DNA from: Lepraria neglecta
Lineage: Eukaryota > Ascomycota > Lecanoromycetes > Lecanorales > Stereocaulaceae
DNA length: 64,000 nucleotides
Direction: 5' to 3'
Assembly (NCBI GenBank): GCA_033220425.1
Contig: CM065650.1
Coordinates: 4,836,001 to 4,900,000, forward strand
Part shown: positions 1-10,314 of the stretch, one piece after another
Layout of the letters: every line of letters starts with the position of its first letter
Numbering within the stretch: position 1 is the first letter of the stretch
Notes under the pieces: generated by a model
The model's input: only the letters and a program-made list of their open reading frames with translations
Database searches by the model: none
What the model was told of the DNA's origin: nothing
Program-made: the position numbers and the translations under genes

Positions 1-588
1 ATCGGCGCCGAGGCTCTTGACATAATCGAAGCTACGGGCAGAGCAAGTGGTAACGACCTCGAAACCGGTGGCCTTGACGAGTTGAATGGCGTTGCTACCA
101 ACAGCGGAGCTGCCTCCCCAGATCAAGACGGACTTGCCAGTAGGAGTAGAGTTGAGGCTAGGGAGAGGCAAGGCCAGGTAGTCCTTTCCGAAAAGAGCAA
201 AAGAGGAGGTGGTGATGCAGAGGGGAAAGACTGAAGCGTCATTGAAGGAGAGGGAGGCTGGGATCTTAGCAGCCAGGGTCTGGTTGAGGGTGACGTAGCC
301 CTTGAAGCCATTGTTATGGGAAAAGCCGAAAACGCGATCTCCCACTTTGAATTTGGCGGCTGCGGTAGCTCCAACGTCCTCGACGGTGCCGGCAATGTCC
401 TGGCCCAAAATGACTGGGTACTTGACGAAAGGCAAAGACACGTCCTGAAGCATGGCGTCGCATGGATTCATGGCCCACGCGTGAACCTTTACTAGAAGCT
501 GCTCATCTTCAAGCTTGGGAATCGCTTCCTCTCGAATGACACCTGGCACGCCGACCTTGTCCTGCCAAACAGAGTGGTTGGTAGGCAT
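1..588 (-). CDS. GroES-like MDR oxidoreductase, N-terminal 196 residues (cut by window edge)
   Basis: A continuous reading frame on the minus strand starts at an ATG (586-588) and is still open at base 1, giving 196 residues without an intron. The N-terminal half has the alcohol-dehydrogenase-like GroES fold signatures: NPCDA near residue 48, GQDIAGTVEDVG near 65-76, and VGDRVFGF near 87-94. The Rossmann half begins with LIWGGSSAVGSNAIQLVK near 158-175, the glycine-rich NAD(P)H-binding loop of medium-chain dehydrogenases. The family transfers hydride from NADPH to enones, quinones or similar substrates. The catalytic-zinc Cys/His residues of true alcohol dehydrogenases are not evident, so a zinc-independent quinone/enoyl-reductase-like enzyme is more likely. 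Fungal relatives occur singly or in secondary-metabolite clusters; no such partner is visible here. Base composition is normal and there is no RIP, so this is a functional gene bordering the repeat block. The exact substrate cannot be told. Confidence 0.9.
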   Translation of the reverse strand, partial: MPTNHSVWQDKVGVPGVIREEAIPKLEDEQLLVKVHAWAMNPCDAMLQDVSLPFVKYPVILGQDIAGTVEDVGATAAAKFKVGDRVFGFSHNNGFKGYVTLNQTLAAKIPASLSFNDASVFPLCITTSSFALFGKDYLALPLPSLNSTPTGKSVLIWGGSSAVGSNAIQLVKATGFEVVTTCSARSFDYVKSLGAD

Positions 589-1083
589 TGTGGAAATTTG
601 ACGGTGAAGGTTAGAAGCAGGTCGCGGAGTAGGTAGTAGAGTTCTGATGTTCTTGATCAAGGATTTTTGGTGTAGTGATTTGAGCATGAAGGAAAGAAGA
701 TCAAGTTCATTCTCAACAACATCGGGCAGATTAACTATCCGACGCACTTTACCCGGAGATTACGAACGGACCTTGTACGTAATTCCGTCCATAGTGGAAC
801 ATGCCCTACAGATCTTCTGGCATATGTGGAATTATTGATGCATTCTCTCGTCGAGCTATTTCGGTACACGAGTCAGGTGCAAGGCGGCTGGCTAATCGCT
901 GGTGTCAGAAAAGAAACCTTACATCTTGAGGGCAGGTTAGGTAATTGCGCTATAGTATTAGCGACCGAAGAGAGGCGTACGGCTATGATGGCAGTCTGAC
1001 GCTTGCCCATAGTGGTCTACACTTTACAGTAAATTGGAGTCTTCGGAGCCTTAACCCCGCCCTGCCAAGAGATTCCGGATTTA
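589..1083. other. Upstream spacer of the oxidoreductase gene
   Basis: No convincing coding sequence. It probably contains the promoter and 5' UTR of the minus-strand oxidoreductase next to 588. Short open frames occur at 647-838 and 945-1181 on the plus strand, but the second runs into the TRIM LTR and neither has recognisable protein features. Composition is mixed and not obviously RIP-affected. Confidence 0.5.
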
Positions 1084-1088
1084 GGTTT

Positions 1089-1231
1089 TGTTGCAATCCG
1101 TTGCTTGATTGCTTTCTATGCGATTCTAGAAGCCTGTTGCTAGCCGTTCTTTGTCTGTTTTGGGCATATATGGGGCCCTAGGGGCCCCTATTAGCTAGAT
1201 ATCCTTCCTAGCCTATTGTCACATTGTAACA
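1089..1231 (+). repeat. 5' LTR of the TRIM
   Basis: Runs from TGTTGCAATCC to CATTGTAACA. It differs from the 3' copy by one indel in the G/C run near 1180 and a few C/T or G/A changes. It is preceded by the duplication GGTTT. Confidence 0.88.
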
Positions 1232-1247
1232 GGTTATAAGCCCGGAC
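1232..1247 (+). other. Putative primer-binding site of the TRIM
   Basis: GGTTATAAGCCCGG abuts the 5' LTR directly. The same 14 bases follow the 5' LTR of the copia element on the minus strand (ending at 55238). The complement resembles the anticodon arm of initiator tRNA-Met, with one G-to-A difference that fits CpA RIP. Half-tRNA priming of that kind is known for Drosophila copia and yeast Ty5. The tRNA assignment is inference. Confidence 0.6.
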
Positions 1248-1403
1248 AGCGCCTATTTCGCTGTACCTTTATAGGGAAGGTTCCCTCGCAGTACGGTGTC
1301 TGCGTTGTATATATTCAGCCCTCGGATTTACTTACTAATCGACTTATAGATATAGAGTTAGAACTTAGTAGAGGTATCATGGAGGAATTCGGCTCCCAGC
1401 CAG

Positions 1404-1845
1404 TTATTTCTGGGAGTATTTCGGTCCGGATACAGGGGAGATAAATTCTCAGGCCTACGACGACCACTCAAGCCCTACATGGTTTTATAGGCACGGCTCC
1501 TTAATTAGTTATATCTGGGAGTATTTCAGTCTGGATACAGGGGAGATAAATTCTCAGGCCTACGACGACTACTCAAGCCCTATACGGTTTTATAGGTACG
1601 GCTCCTCAATCAGTTATTTCTAGGAGTATTTCGGTCTGGATATAGGGGAGATAAATTCTCAGGCCTACGACGACTACTTAAGCCCTATATAGGTATAGCT
1701 CCTTAATCAGTTATTTCTGGGAGTATTACAGTCCGGATACAGGGGAGATACATAGATTCTCAGGCCTACGACGACTACTTAAGCCCTACACGGTTCTATA
1801 CCCACGGCTCCGGATATAGGGGAGATATATGGATTCTCAGGACTA
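1404..1845 (+). repeat. Tandem repeat of about 105 bp inside the TRIM (four units plus a partial)
   Basis: Units start at 1404, 1509, 1614 and 1711, each beginning with TTATNTCTRGGAGTATT and containing the core CTCAGGCCTACGACGA. The first two units are 105 bp and the third is shortened to 97 bp. A fifth partial unit (AGGGGAGATATATGGATTC) ends near 1845. No frame is open through all units, so the array is probably non-coding. Confidence 0.85.
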
Positions 1846-1921
1846 TCAACGACCTCTCGGACGCTGACAAATGTTTTGGGTCCAGGATTAAGGGGAGCGC
1901 TAGCAGGGATATGTTTCTAGC

Positions 1922-1932
1922 ATCGAGGGGAG
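1922..1932 (+). other. Polypurine tract of the TRIM
   Basis: A purine-rich run ending GAGGGGAG lies immediately before the TG of the 3' LTR at 1933, where plus-strand priming would start. Confidence 0.6.
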
Positions 1933-2074
1933 TGTTGCAATCCGTTGCTTGATTGCTTTCTATGCGATTCTAGAAGCCTGTTACTAGCCGTTCTTTGTCT
2001 GTTTTGGGCATATATGGGGCCCTGGGGCCCCCATTAGCTAGATATCCTTCCTAGTCTATTGCCACATTGCAACA
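1933..2074 (+). repeat. 3' LTR of the TRIM
   Basis: Same as the 5' LTR but with perfect 9-bp inverted termini (TGTTGCAAT / ATTGCAACA). It is followed by the duplication GGTTT at 2075-2079. Confidence 0.88.
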
Positions 2075-2079
2075 GGTTT

Positions 2080-2553
2080 GGTAAGCTCAAGGGCTGGGGC
2101 TGCCAAGAAGACTGTAGCGGATAAGATAAGATACATGGCCAAATAACTAATAGCAGCCCAAGCCGTGGCTCATAAGTAGCTCACAAGAGTCTGTAGGCAG
2201 TAGTCTATAAGTAGTTGTCTATGGATAGTAGTCTAAGGGTAGCCGTGGGTAGTAGGTGTAGGTGTAGGTGTAGGTGTAAAGACAGCATTGTAAGCTACCA
2301 AATGCCGGTAGAGCATAAATCTAGGGGTTTCAGCCATGTGCGGCTGGCGTCAAGCCACATGAATGATATCACCGCTGGGACCCTGGATTGCTCTCTCGTC
2401 CTGCAAATCCATGACATAATATCCTTGCGACAGCCAATCAAATACCCTTTTCTTAGCTGTGGATGTATGTTTCGTTGTCGTATCCTGTTGGTTTGCTACC
2501 TCTAATATCGCTTCGGTAATGTTCTTAATGTCCGCGCTTCTAATCGCGTTAGC
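2080..2553. other. Spacer with a small hexanucleotide microsatellite
   Basis: Between the TRIM and the first LINE fragment. Around 2245-2280 there are about five tandem copies of GTAGGT. An open frame at 2215-2505 runs through this microsatellite and is unlikely to be real. No other recognisable content. Confidence 0.4.
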
Positions 2554-2852
2554 ATTATTGATTGATTAATTGATTCATAAGACCCCGGTTCACCCTCCTA
2601 GGGGCGAACTATGCGCTCATTATGTAATCTATCTAACTACGACTCAGCTAATCAGACCTCGCCGCCGTCTTAATCATTGTGTTGCTTCCCTGTAGCCCAG
2701 TAGTATAGCTTGTTCTACGCTCCAGTCCCTTTTTGGTAGTTGTATCGTTCTTATTAATATCTGCCCCCGCGATCTAGTCGTTTTGATCCTCGTCTAGGGT
2801 CTTATACTGCCCTAAAAGCCCTGTTTACCTTATGAAAATAGCTGCTTTTACT
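2554..2852 (-). mobile_element. LINE 3'-end fragment, copy 1 (minus orientation)
   Basis: Matches the LINE fragments at 23948 and 63469 from a short (ATTG)n tract through GACCCCGGTTCACCCTCC and onward to about 2852, where the homology stops. Read on the minus strand it ends in a (CAAT)n-type tail, as expected for the 3' end of a non-LTR retrotransposon that integrates by target-primed reverse transcription. The copy is 5'-truncated. I could not find a convincing target duplication for it. Confidence 0.6.
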
Positions 2853-3141
2853 GTATAGTCGGTTAGTAAGACCTTATAGCTGAGGTATACTTTCTGCAGC
2901 TCCTCCCGCTCCTTTTTCTAGAACTTCCTCCTCTTACTAATATATAGTCTATACGTAGTAAGTATATAATTAGCTATCTAGAGTCCGTTTTTATAATTAT
3001 ATTACTCCTCCTCTATCCCCGATACCTATCTACTATATAGAAATCTTCTAAGCCCTATCTTTTCTATTCTTATTTAAATAATTAATAAGCTTATTAACTT
3101 TTTAAGGCCTTTATATATCCTAATAATACTAGAGATTAGTA
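2853..3141. other. AT-rich unassigned spacer
   Basis: Pyrimidine- and TA-rich sequence between the LINE fragment and chromovirus B, probably an old RIP-degraded repeat. No open frame and no match elsewhere in the window was noticed. Confidence 0.35.
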
Positions 3142-3146
3142 CTAGT

Positions 3147-3398
3147 TATTAGAACCAGAGGTTCTAACAGGACCGTCGCGAAGGACAGAACACTTCGGAT
3201 AGGACAAGTTTGGATCGCACGCTAACTAAACGAATCGCATTGATCAGGATTCAGATCGTATTGATTAGGATTCAGATCGCATTGATTACGATCTAGATCG
3301 CATTGATCCGAACGGCTTGGCATGATTTCCTATTACTATATATAGGAGCACTCGCTTATCACTTGGAGCACTATACTTAACTTCTATTTCTATCTAGT
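3147..3398 (+). repeat. 5' LTR of chromovirus B, first part
   Basis: Begins TATTAGAACC (ancestral TGTTAGAACC) followed by its inverted copy GGTTCTAACA, so the LTR starts with a 10-bp palindrome around AGA. It is cut at CTAGT by insertion of A1 and continues at 10143. Confidence 0.85.
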
Positions 3399-3907
3399 TG
3401 TTACGATCAGGAAACATAATCAGGGATGCGCTCATGGAGCGTAGCGCCCGTCATGGTTCGAGTCGACGAGTCGGTGTCCGACTCGGACAGACCCTGAAGG
3501 CTTGGCATATTAAGCGATGAGCGCAGTGGTCGCAATGAGCGCAGATGCGATCAGTGCGATCAGTGCGATCAGGAAGGCTTGGCATGTTAAGCGATAAGCG
3601 CAGTGGTCGCAATAAGCGCAGATGCGATCAGTGCGATCAGTGCGATTAAGAATGCTTGGCATGGATTTCGTATATCTATATATGCGGAGTACTACTCACC
3701 ACTTGGAGCATCGTGCTCAACTTGCTATTCAATTATCTACTATATATAATAGATCTCTTAGGCTAGGTACTAAACATATATTATCTGATTATATACTAGA
3801 CCCGCTTAGTATTACTTGAAGCCTGCTTTATACTCTTGTCAGGTTATACCTCCATCCCTATTAAGAATCAATCTATAGAACTACCGCACGCAATATAGTT
3901 TGTAATA
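3399..3907 (+). repeat. 5' LTR of A1 (509 bp)
   Basis: Contains two tandem units of about 77 bp rich in GCGATCAGT and GAGCGCA motifs (about 3499-3650). It is followed by the conserved internal start CTTTRAGYACCCTTAAGG shared by A, B, D and F. Confidence 0.88.
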
Positions 3908-6900
3908 CTTTAAGTACCCTTAAGGATAAGTACTATACTAAGAGACCCTAGGGTACCTACCCTAAGCTCCTTAGGAGGAGGAAGCGGATAGAGATACCCT
4001 ACTATTGACGAAGGACTTAGCAGGTATATTAAGATAGCCTAGCCCGACTTATACTATAGAGAGAGGGACAAGCTCGAGGGATAGCTATCCTAGGTATTAT
4101 TATATCTAAAGTTCTAAGGGGACCTTATACCTATATAATAATATCCTACCTTCGCTATTACTTACTTATATAGGAGAGCCTAAAAATAGGTTAATCTATT
4201 CCTAAAAAAGTATATAGAAGATAACGATAAGGATAGTAAGATCAAGCAGTAGATAGAAAGTATAGTAATATTTAGGCTTGAAATCCGCCGTATATTCGGA
4301 CTATCTAATAAGGTCAATATAGTAATACGAACTATCTAGTACTTAACTCAGAAGAAGTCTATATCAGAATATTCAATATAGTTCTAGTAGTATATAGCGA
4401 AGACTGACTAGGATGATAACGTATTAATAACTATATACTAAAGAGGTCTAAAGGATAACATTAAGGACGAACTTATAAGGTCAGGGATTATCCTTAATAC
4501 CCTTAATAAACTAATCGAAGAAGTAATTAAAATTAATAATAAGTTATTTAAAAGGACTATAGAAAAAAGGTATGACGGAGGAGTCGGCGGGATAGGATAC
4601 TCGAGCTTTTTTACTAAATCGAAGAGCTACCGCCTAGGTTATAAAGAATATAACCCTTACGGACTAGTACTAATAGAACTGGATTTTACGGAGAAGAAAG
4701 GTAAATAGGCCTTTAGAGGGCTAGCTAGGGGCAAGAAGTAGTAAGGGGGTAGAAAGAAAACACTCACGTGTTATAGCTATAGCAAACCGGGCTACTTCGC
4801 TAGAGACTACAAGTCGAAAGATATAGTATATCGATAGTAGCTAAATATACTAGAAAAGGTACAGGACTAGGATAGTAATTCTAGTAGAATCTTACTAATA
4901 TAGAACGAAGTCGATAGCTAGTAACTAGAAGAAGAATCTGACTTAGGAGACGAGGAGTTCTCTAACGACAGCTTTATAAATAAAGCTAATACTCGGATAG
5001 GGAAGCTATATATTAGAGATAGTAGTAATACCTAGGGAAAGTAACCTGAGTAGGATCAGGACGAGGAAGAATCGGAATAGGAAGTTATAATTAAAAGAAA
5101 AGGACTACCGATAATACCCGAACCTAGATCTACTATATCTAAGGAGAGAAGAGAATACTCAGAGGAAGAAAGACTAAGAGACTTCTAGAACGATTTTAGT
5201 ATCTTAGACTTTAGGTATAACTACTATTACCCTAAATATAAGAAAGTCTACTAGAGATAGTATATAGAGAATAGTTATAACTATTATAGAATTAACCGCA
5301 GAAAGGAACTAGGAGTTCTAATAAAATCATCCTGTAGTAATTACTAGTACTATAAGTATAAGGACGATAGATACCCTTAGTACTTAGTAAGAAAATAATA
5401 ACTAAGCTACTTCCTACGTAAGAAAGACGAGGAAGAAGTATACTATAGAAACCAAATAAGACGCTGGAGTCTAGAAGCAAACTAGTGCCACCTATAATAG
5501 TAGTATATATATTTACACGACGACTATAAGAAATACAAGTTCGAGAAATAACTTGCAGGATTCCTCCCCGTACAGGGAAAAGAGTAATCCCTTATAGTAG
5601 GGGTAGCCATAAGGAGATCAATATATTAACCCCTAAATAACATCTATGTTCCGCGCAATATAATATATATATAAAAATACCAGTAATCGTTAACGGACAG
5701 CGGACCGTTATAATAATAGATTCTAGAGCTACTAGAAATTTTATCTCACGAGATCTAGTACGGACAACTAGAATACTAACTCAGAAGAAGTTATACTAGT
5801 ATAATCTTTAGATAGCCGATAGGTTAATACTATTAATAGGAAAGGTAGACGAAGAGATACTTTTATTACCTATTATAATTCAGCGCTACTATAAGGAGAT
5901 TACCTTTAACGTTATTAGGATAGCTACCTATTATATAATTTTAGGAATACCTTGGTTAAAGAAGTATAACCTAATAATTAATTAGGCTCGAGGAGTACTC
6001 AAGATAGATTAATCCGGCAATATTACCAGGATTATACCTATATATTAGTAGCGTTTAATAGTAGATAAGAAGTTGAACCGAAGACCGGTCGAGGTATATA
6101 TTACCTTAGCTTTATATAAGGACGGTACTAAAAGGTAGTCTAACTCTATAGTTACTAGTAAAGGTTAGCGGGATAATAAAGTAAGAGATAAGGGAGGAAC
6201 TAATATACCCTCTATCCCTCAGGAATATAATAAGTAGGTATACTTATTTAAGGAAGAGACGAATATAGAAGTATTACCTAAGTACTAGCTATAGGATTAT
6301 AAGATCGAACTTGAACCTGGTAAGTAACTAATATTTAGACCTATTTACGTATTATTAGAAAAGGAACTTAAAGTACTTCGCGGGTATATTAACGAGAACC
6401 TTAAAAAGGGATTTATTCGGGAATCTAAATCACTAGCAGGTTACCTAATCCTCTTTATACCGAAGAAGGACGGAAGCTTAAGACTATACGTCGACTATCG
6501 AAAGTTAAACGATATTACTATTAAGAATAGATATCTATTACTAAATATAGGAGAGCTATAGGATCGGCTTAGAAAAGTAAAGATATTTACTAAACTAGAT
6601 CTTAGAGGCGTATATAATCTAATTTAGATAAAAGGAGGCGAAGAATAGAAGACTGCCTTCTAAACGAGATATAGCTACTACGAGTACCTAGTAATACCGT
6701 TTAGACTTACTAACGTACCAGTAACCTACTAAGTACTTATTAATAATATCGTATAAGTATACTTAGATCGAACAGCGATAGCGTACCTCGATAATATACT
6801 AATTTATTCTAAGAATAAGAAAGAATATATAGAGTATATATAGGACGTCCTCGGATATCTATTATAAGCGAAACTTCTTCTTAAACCAGAAAAGTACGAA

Positions 6901-9164
6901 TTCTACAGGGAATTAGTAGAGTTTCTAGGATTTATAGTTAGTATAAAAGGTATTAGTATAAGCCCGGAGAAGATTAAGGCTATAGCTGAATAGCCTATAC
7001 TACAGGATGTCAAAGTAGTATAAAGCTTCTTAGGATTTACTAACTTTAATAGGAAGTTCATCGAGGGCTACTCCAAGAAGGTACTACTACTAATAGATAT
7101 TACGAAGAAAGATATCGGGTTTATATAGGGAAAAGACTAATAGAAATCATTCGATATATTAAAGAAAGTATATATAGATCTACTAGTACTCTATACCTTT
7201 TAAATAAACGAGCTAGCTTATATCGAAATAGACGTATCGGATCTTATAATAGGAGTATACTTATACTAGATAAAAGACTAAAAATAGTATCTAGTTACCT
7301 ACTATTCAAGGAAGATATTAGTAGTAGAATAGAACTATAATATATACAACAAGGAGTTACTTGCCGTAGTATATATACTTTAGAACTAGCGAGTATACGT
7401 AGAAAGCTACTCGGACTTAACCATCTTTACGGACTATAAGAACCTTCTTAACTTTATAATAATAAAGGAGTTAAATAGACAACAGGTCCGATAGTTAGAA
7501 CTACTAGGTTAATATAAGTTTAAGATAACCTATACCCTAGGGAAGGATAATAGTCGAGTAGACGCCCTTAGCAGACGATTAGACTATATAGAAGAAAAGA
7601 ATATTACGGAATAACCAATCCTAAAGAAAGAAGCTGATAGATTATTAGTACTATACTAGGTATTAGCTATAACCCTTCGTATAACAGGACCTAATATAAC
7701 TAACAGGATCGTAAAGGCCTACGAAGATAATACATTCGCAATAATCCTAAGAAAGGATCAGCCGGATACGGTATTACTCAAGTACCAGGGGAAAACTTAT
7801 CTACCCGAACAATATACAGAAGAAGTAATCAGGGATTACCACGATAACCCGTTATAAGGTTATCCGGGAGTTACCAAGATAGTAGAACTCCTAGGACGAG
7901 GATATGCGGCGCTAAAACTTCGAGCGCGCGTTAAACAATATATTAAAGAATATATTCAATACCAGCAGAACAAGTCTGCACGACATGCCAAATATAGACA
8001 AATACAATTTGCACCAGTTCCAGAATCACTATAGGACGATGTCATAATGGACTTTATAGTTAAGTTACTACCATCTAAGGATCCAGCTACTCAGGATGCC
8101 TTCGATTCAATTATAGTTATTATAGATAAGTTAACGAAGTATACTATTATAGTACCTTTCAAGGAAACCTATAAAGCAGATTAGCTAGTATTCATATTAT
8201 TAGACAGGCTAATAAGGGACTATAGTATACTAAAGTTAATCACGTCAGATAGAGACAAGCTCTTTACATCCAATTACTGGAAGATACTTATCGGAGTAAT
8301 CGGAATAAAACTAAGAATGTCGACGGTATACCATCTATAGACTAATAGATAGATAGAACGTACAAATCAAATAATAGAAGTATACCTGAGATATTATATA
8401 AACCGGAAGTAGGATAACTAGGTATTACTACTTCCGATAGCATAACTAGCGTATAATAATAAGCGGTCAGATATAACCGGACTAACCCCATTCTTTACTA
8501 ACTATAGAAAGAATATAAATATATTTCTATAACTAAGGGAGGGACCTAATATAGAAAGAGCCTTAGTTAAGGTAGAAGAGCTAAAGAATTTATATAGGGA
8601 TATATAAAGGTCTATTAAGAGCTCTAATAAGAAGTTAAAGGGATAGATTAATAAGAAAAGAAAGAATATTCCTTAGCTAAAAGAGGGGGATAAAGTATAC
8701 CTCCTAATAAAAAATATAAGAATAACGAGACCAAGTAAGAAACTAGATTATATCAAGGTTAGACTATTCTTAATTAAATAGGTAAAAGGACCTATTAACT
8801 ATAAACTCGAGCTTCTACCTGACGCTAAGGTATATCCGGTATTCTATATCTCACTCTTAGAGCTAGTAGACTCTAATATACCCTTATAGGAAATATTTTA
8901 TTATAATATTAAAGAAGAAACAGAGTTTAAGGTCGAGAGGATTCTAAATTAGGTTAATTAGAAATATCTGGTTAAATAGAAAGGGTACGACGATACCGAA
9001 AACACCTAGGAACTACTTAAGAACCTTACAAACTACTAGGAACTTCTATAAGAGTTCCGGGAGCGTTATAGAAGGAGGACTAATCGGTTCCGGCTAGGAA
9101 GCCAAATTGTTCGGACGAGACGTTGAACATCTAGTTATTAGGAATACTTGGGATAGACCGCTAG

Positions 9165-9580
9165 TCTTCTTCTAACTCCTTAATATTCTATATCTCTCAG
9201 TCTATAATCTTCCGCTTTTTATTTTCAAGATATTTATACTACGTCTAAAGGCGTATCAGCGTAGTCTAAAGATATATAGATTCCTCTATTAATTTTCGTA
9301 TATAATCCTCGAGCTCTTCGCGCGTGTTTTTTAACTATAACTACGCTTCCTTTTATTCCGTCTTAATACGACGTATTTTAAGGGGCGACACTATAAGGTC
9401 GTATTTCCTACCGCTACCCATATAGTTAGAATACCTGTCGGACCCTATACCTATCAGGTACTATTTACCGCTGGCAACATATCGGGAGCACAGCCGTATA
9501 ATAACTTCGTTTAGCTTACTGGCCAATACCGTTCGGCAGATAGTCGGTTTATCTGAACGTTTAGTACGTCGGGGTAGTAT
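9165..9580 (-). pseudogene. Antisense Zn2Cys6-like ORF of A1 (decayed)
   Basis: On the strand opposite to gag-pol, starting at a degraded start codon (ATA at 9578-9580, ATG in copy C) about 50 bp inside the 3' LTR and running toward the end of pol. The frame keeps the cluster spacing C-x2-C-x6-C-x8-C-x2-C-x6-C followed by D-L-x-V-S-P-L. Here only the first Cys survives and the others read Tyr, as expected from G-to-A RIP of TGY codons. It is followed by R-R-I-K, then charged residues. Stops have been introduced. Function unknown; a DNA- or RNA-binding regulator is inference from the motif. Confidence 0.6.
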
Positions 9581-9628
9581 AAAGGATGGATGGTTTCTCA
9601 GGACGAGAAATCTAGGAGAGGGAGCTAA

Positions 9629-10137
9629 TATTACGATCAGGAAACATGATCAGGGATGCGCTTATAGAGCGTAGCGCCCGTTATGGTTCGAGTCGATAAG
9701 TCGGTGTCCGACTCGGATAGACCCTGAAGGCTTGGCATGTTAAGTGATGAGCGCAGTGGTCGCAATGAGCGTAGATGCGATCAGTGCGATCAGTACGATT
9801 AGGAAGGCTTGGTATGTTAAGCGATAAGCGTAGTGGTCGTAATAAGCGCAGATACGATTAGTGCGATCAGTGCGATCAAGAATACTTAGTATAGATTTCG
9901 TATATCTATATATACGGAGCACTGCTCACTACTTGGAGTATCGTGCTTAACTTGCTATTTAATTATCTACTACATGCGATAGATCTCTTAGGCTAGGCAC
10001 TGAACATATATTATCTAATCATATACTAGACCCGCTTAGCATCACTTGAAGCCTGCTTTATACTCTTATCAGGTTATACCTCTATCCCTATTAAGAATCA
10101 ATCCATAGAACCACCGCACGCAACGTGGTTCGTAATA
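9629..10137 (+). repeat. 3' LTR of A1 (509 bp)
   Basis: Same length as the 5' LTR and different mainly by transitions. It is preceded by the purine-rich GAGAGGGAGCTAA and followed by the duplication CTAGT at 10138-10142. Confidence 0.88.
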
Positions 10138-10142
10138 CTAGT

Positions 10143-10314
10143 ATCTACTATATACAATAGATCTCTTAGGCTAGGCACTGAATATATATTACCTAATTAT
10201 ATACCAGACCGCTTAGTATTATCTAAAGCCTACTTTATACTCTTATTAGGTTATACCTCTATCCCTATTAAGAATCAATCTATATACGATATAGTATATA
10301 ATATATTTATAATA
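10143..10314 (+). repeat. 5' LTR of chromovirus B, second part
   Basis: Resumes at ATCTACTATATA exactly where the first part stopped. The two parts sum to 424 bp, the length of the intact 3' LTR. Confidence 0.85.

Larger units (their letters stand above)
1089..2074 (+). mobile_element. TRIM-like miniature LTR retrotransposon, complete (986 bp)
   Basis: Two direct repeats of 143 and 142 bp (1089-1231 and 1933-2074) flank an internal region of about 700 bp with no gag or pol. Each repeat starts TGTTGCAAT and ends ATTGYAACA, the inverted TG...CA termini of LTRs. The element is bounded by a perfect 5-bp target duplication GGTTT (1084-1088 and 2075-2079). A primer-binding-site candidate GGTTATAAGCCCGG starts directly after the 5' LTR. 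A purine tract ending GAGGGGAG lies directly before the 3' LTR. The LTRs differ by one indel and a few transitions, so insertion is fairly old or followed by light RIP. This is the canonical layout of a terminal-repeat retrotransposon in miniature, which must borrow proteins from another element. The PBS shared with the copia element at 50533-55420 suggests copia-type priming. Confidence 0.88.
3399..10137 (+). mobile_element. Gypsy chromovirus A1, 6739 bp, RIP-decayed, inside the 5' LTR of B
   Basis: LTRs of 509 bp (3399-3907 and 9629-10137) begin TGTTACGATCAGG or its RIP form TATTACG and end in GTAAYA. The target duplication CTAGT (3394-3398, 10138-10142) interrupts the B LTR, which reads continuously in its 3' copy. 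Relics in order: gag about 4000-5600 with the CCHC knuckle at 4769-4813; protease DSxAT near 5720; reverse transcriptase with YLDNIL near 6784-6801; RNase H about 7180-7560; integrase about 7790-8560; chromodomain about 8925-9060. All are riddled with TAG stops. A chromodomain C-terminal to integrase places it among chromoviruses, which target histone marks. Its length is identical to A2. Confidence 0.9.

Noticed and set aside
123-395. Minus-strand frame of 90 codons inside the oxidoreductase
   Set aside because: It is an alternative frame of the real, conserved MDR gene that spans 1-588.
2215-2505. Open frame of 96 codons
   Set aside because: Its N-terminal part is the translated GTAGGT microsatellite and the rest has no recognisable motif.
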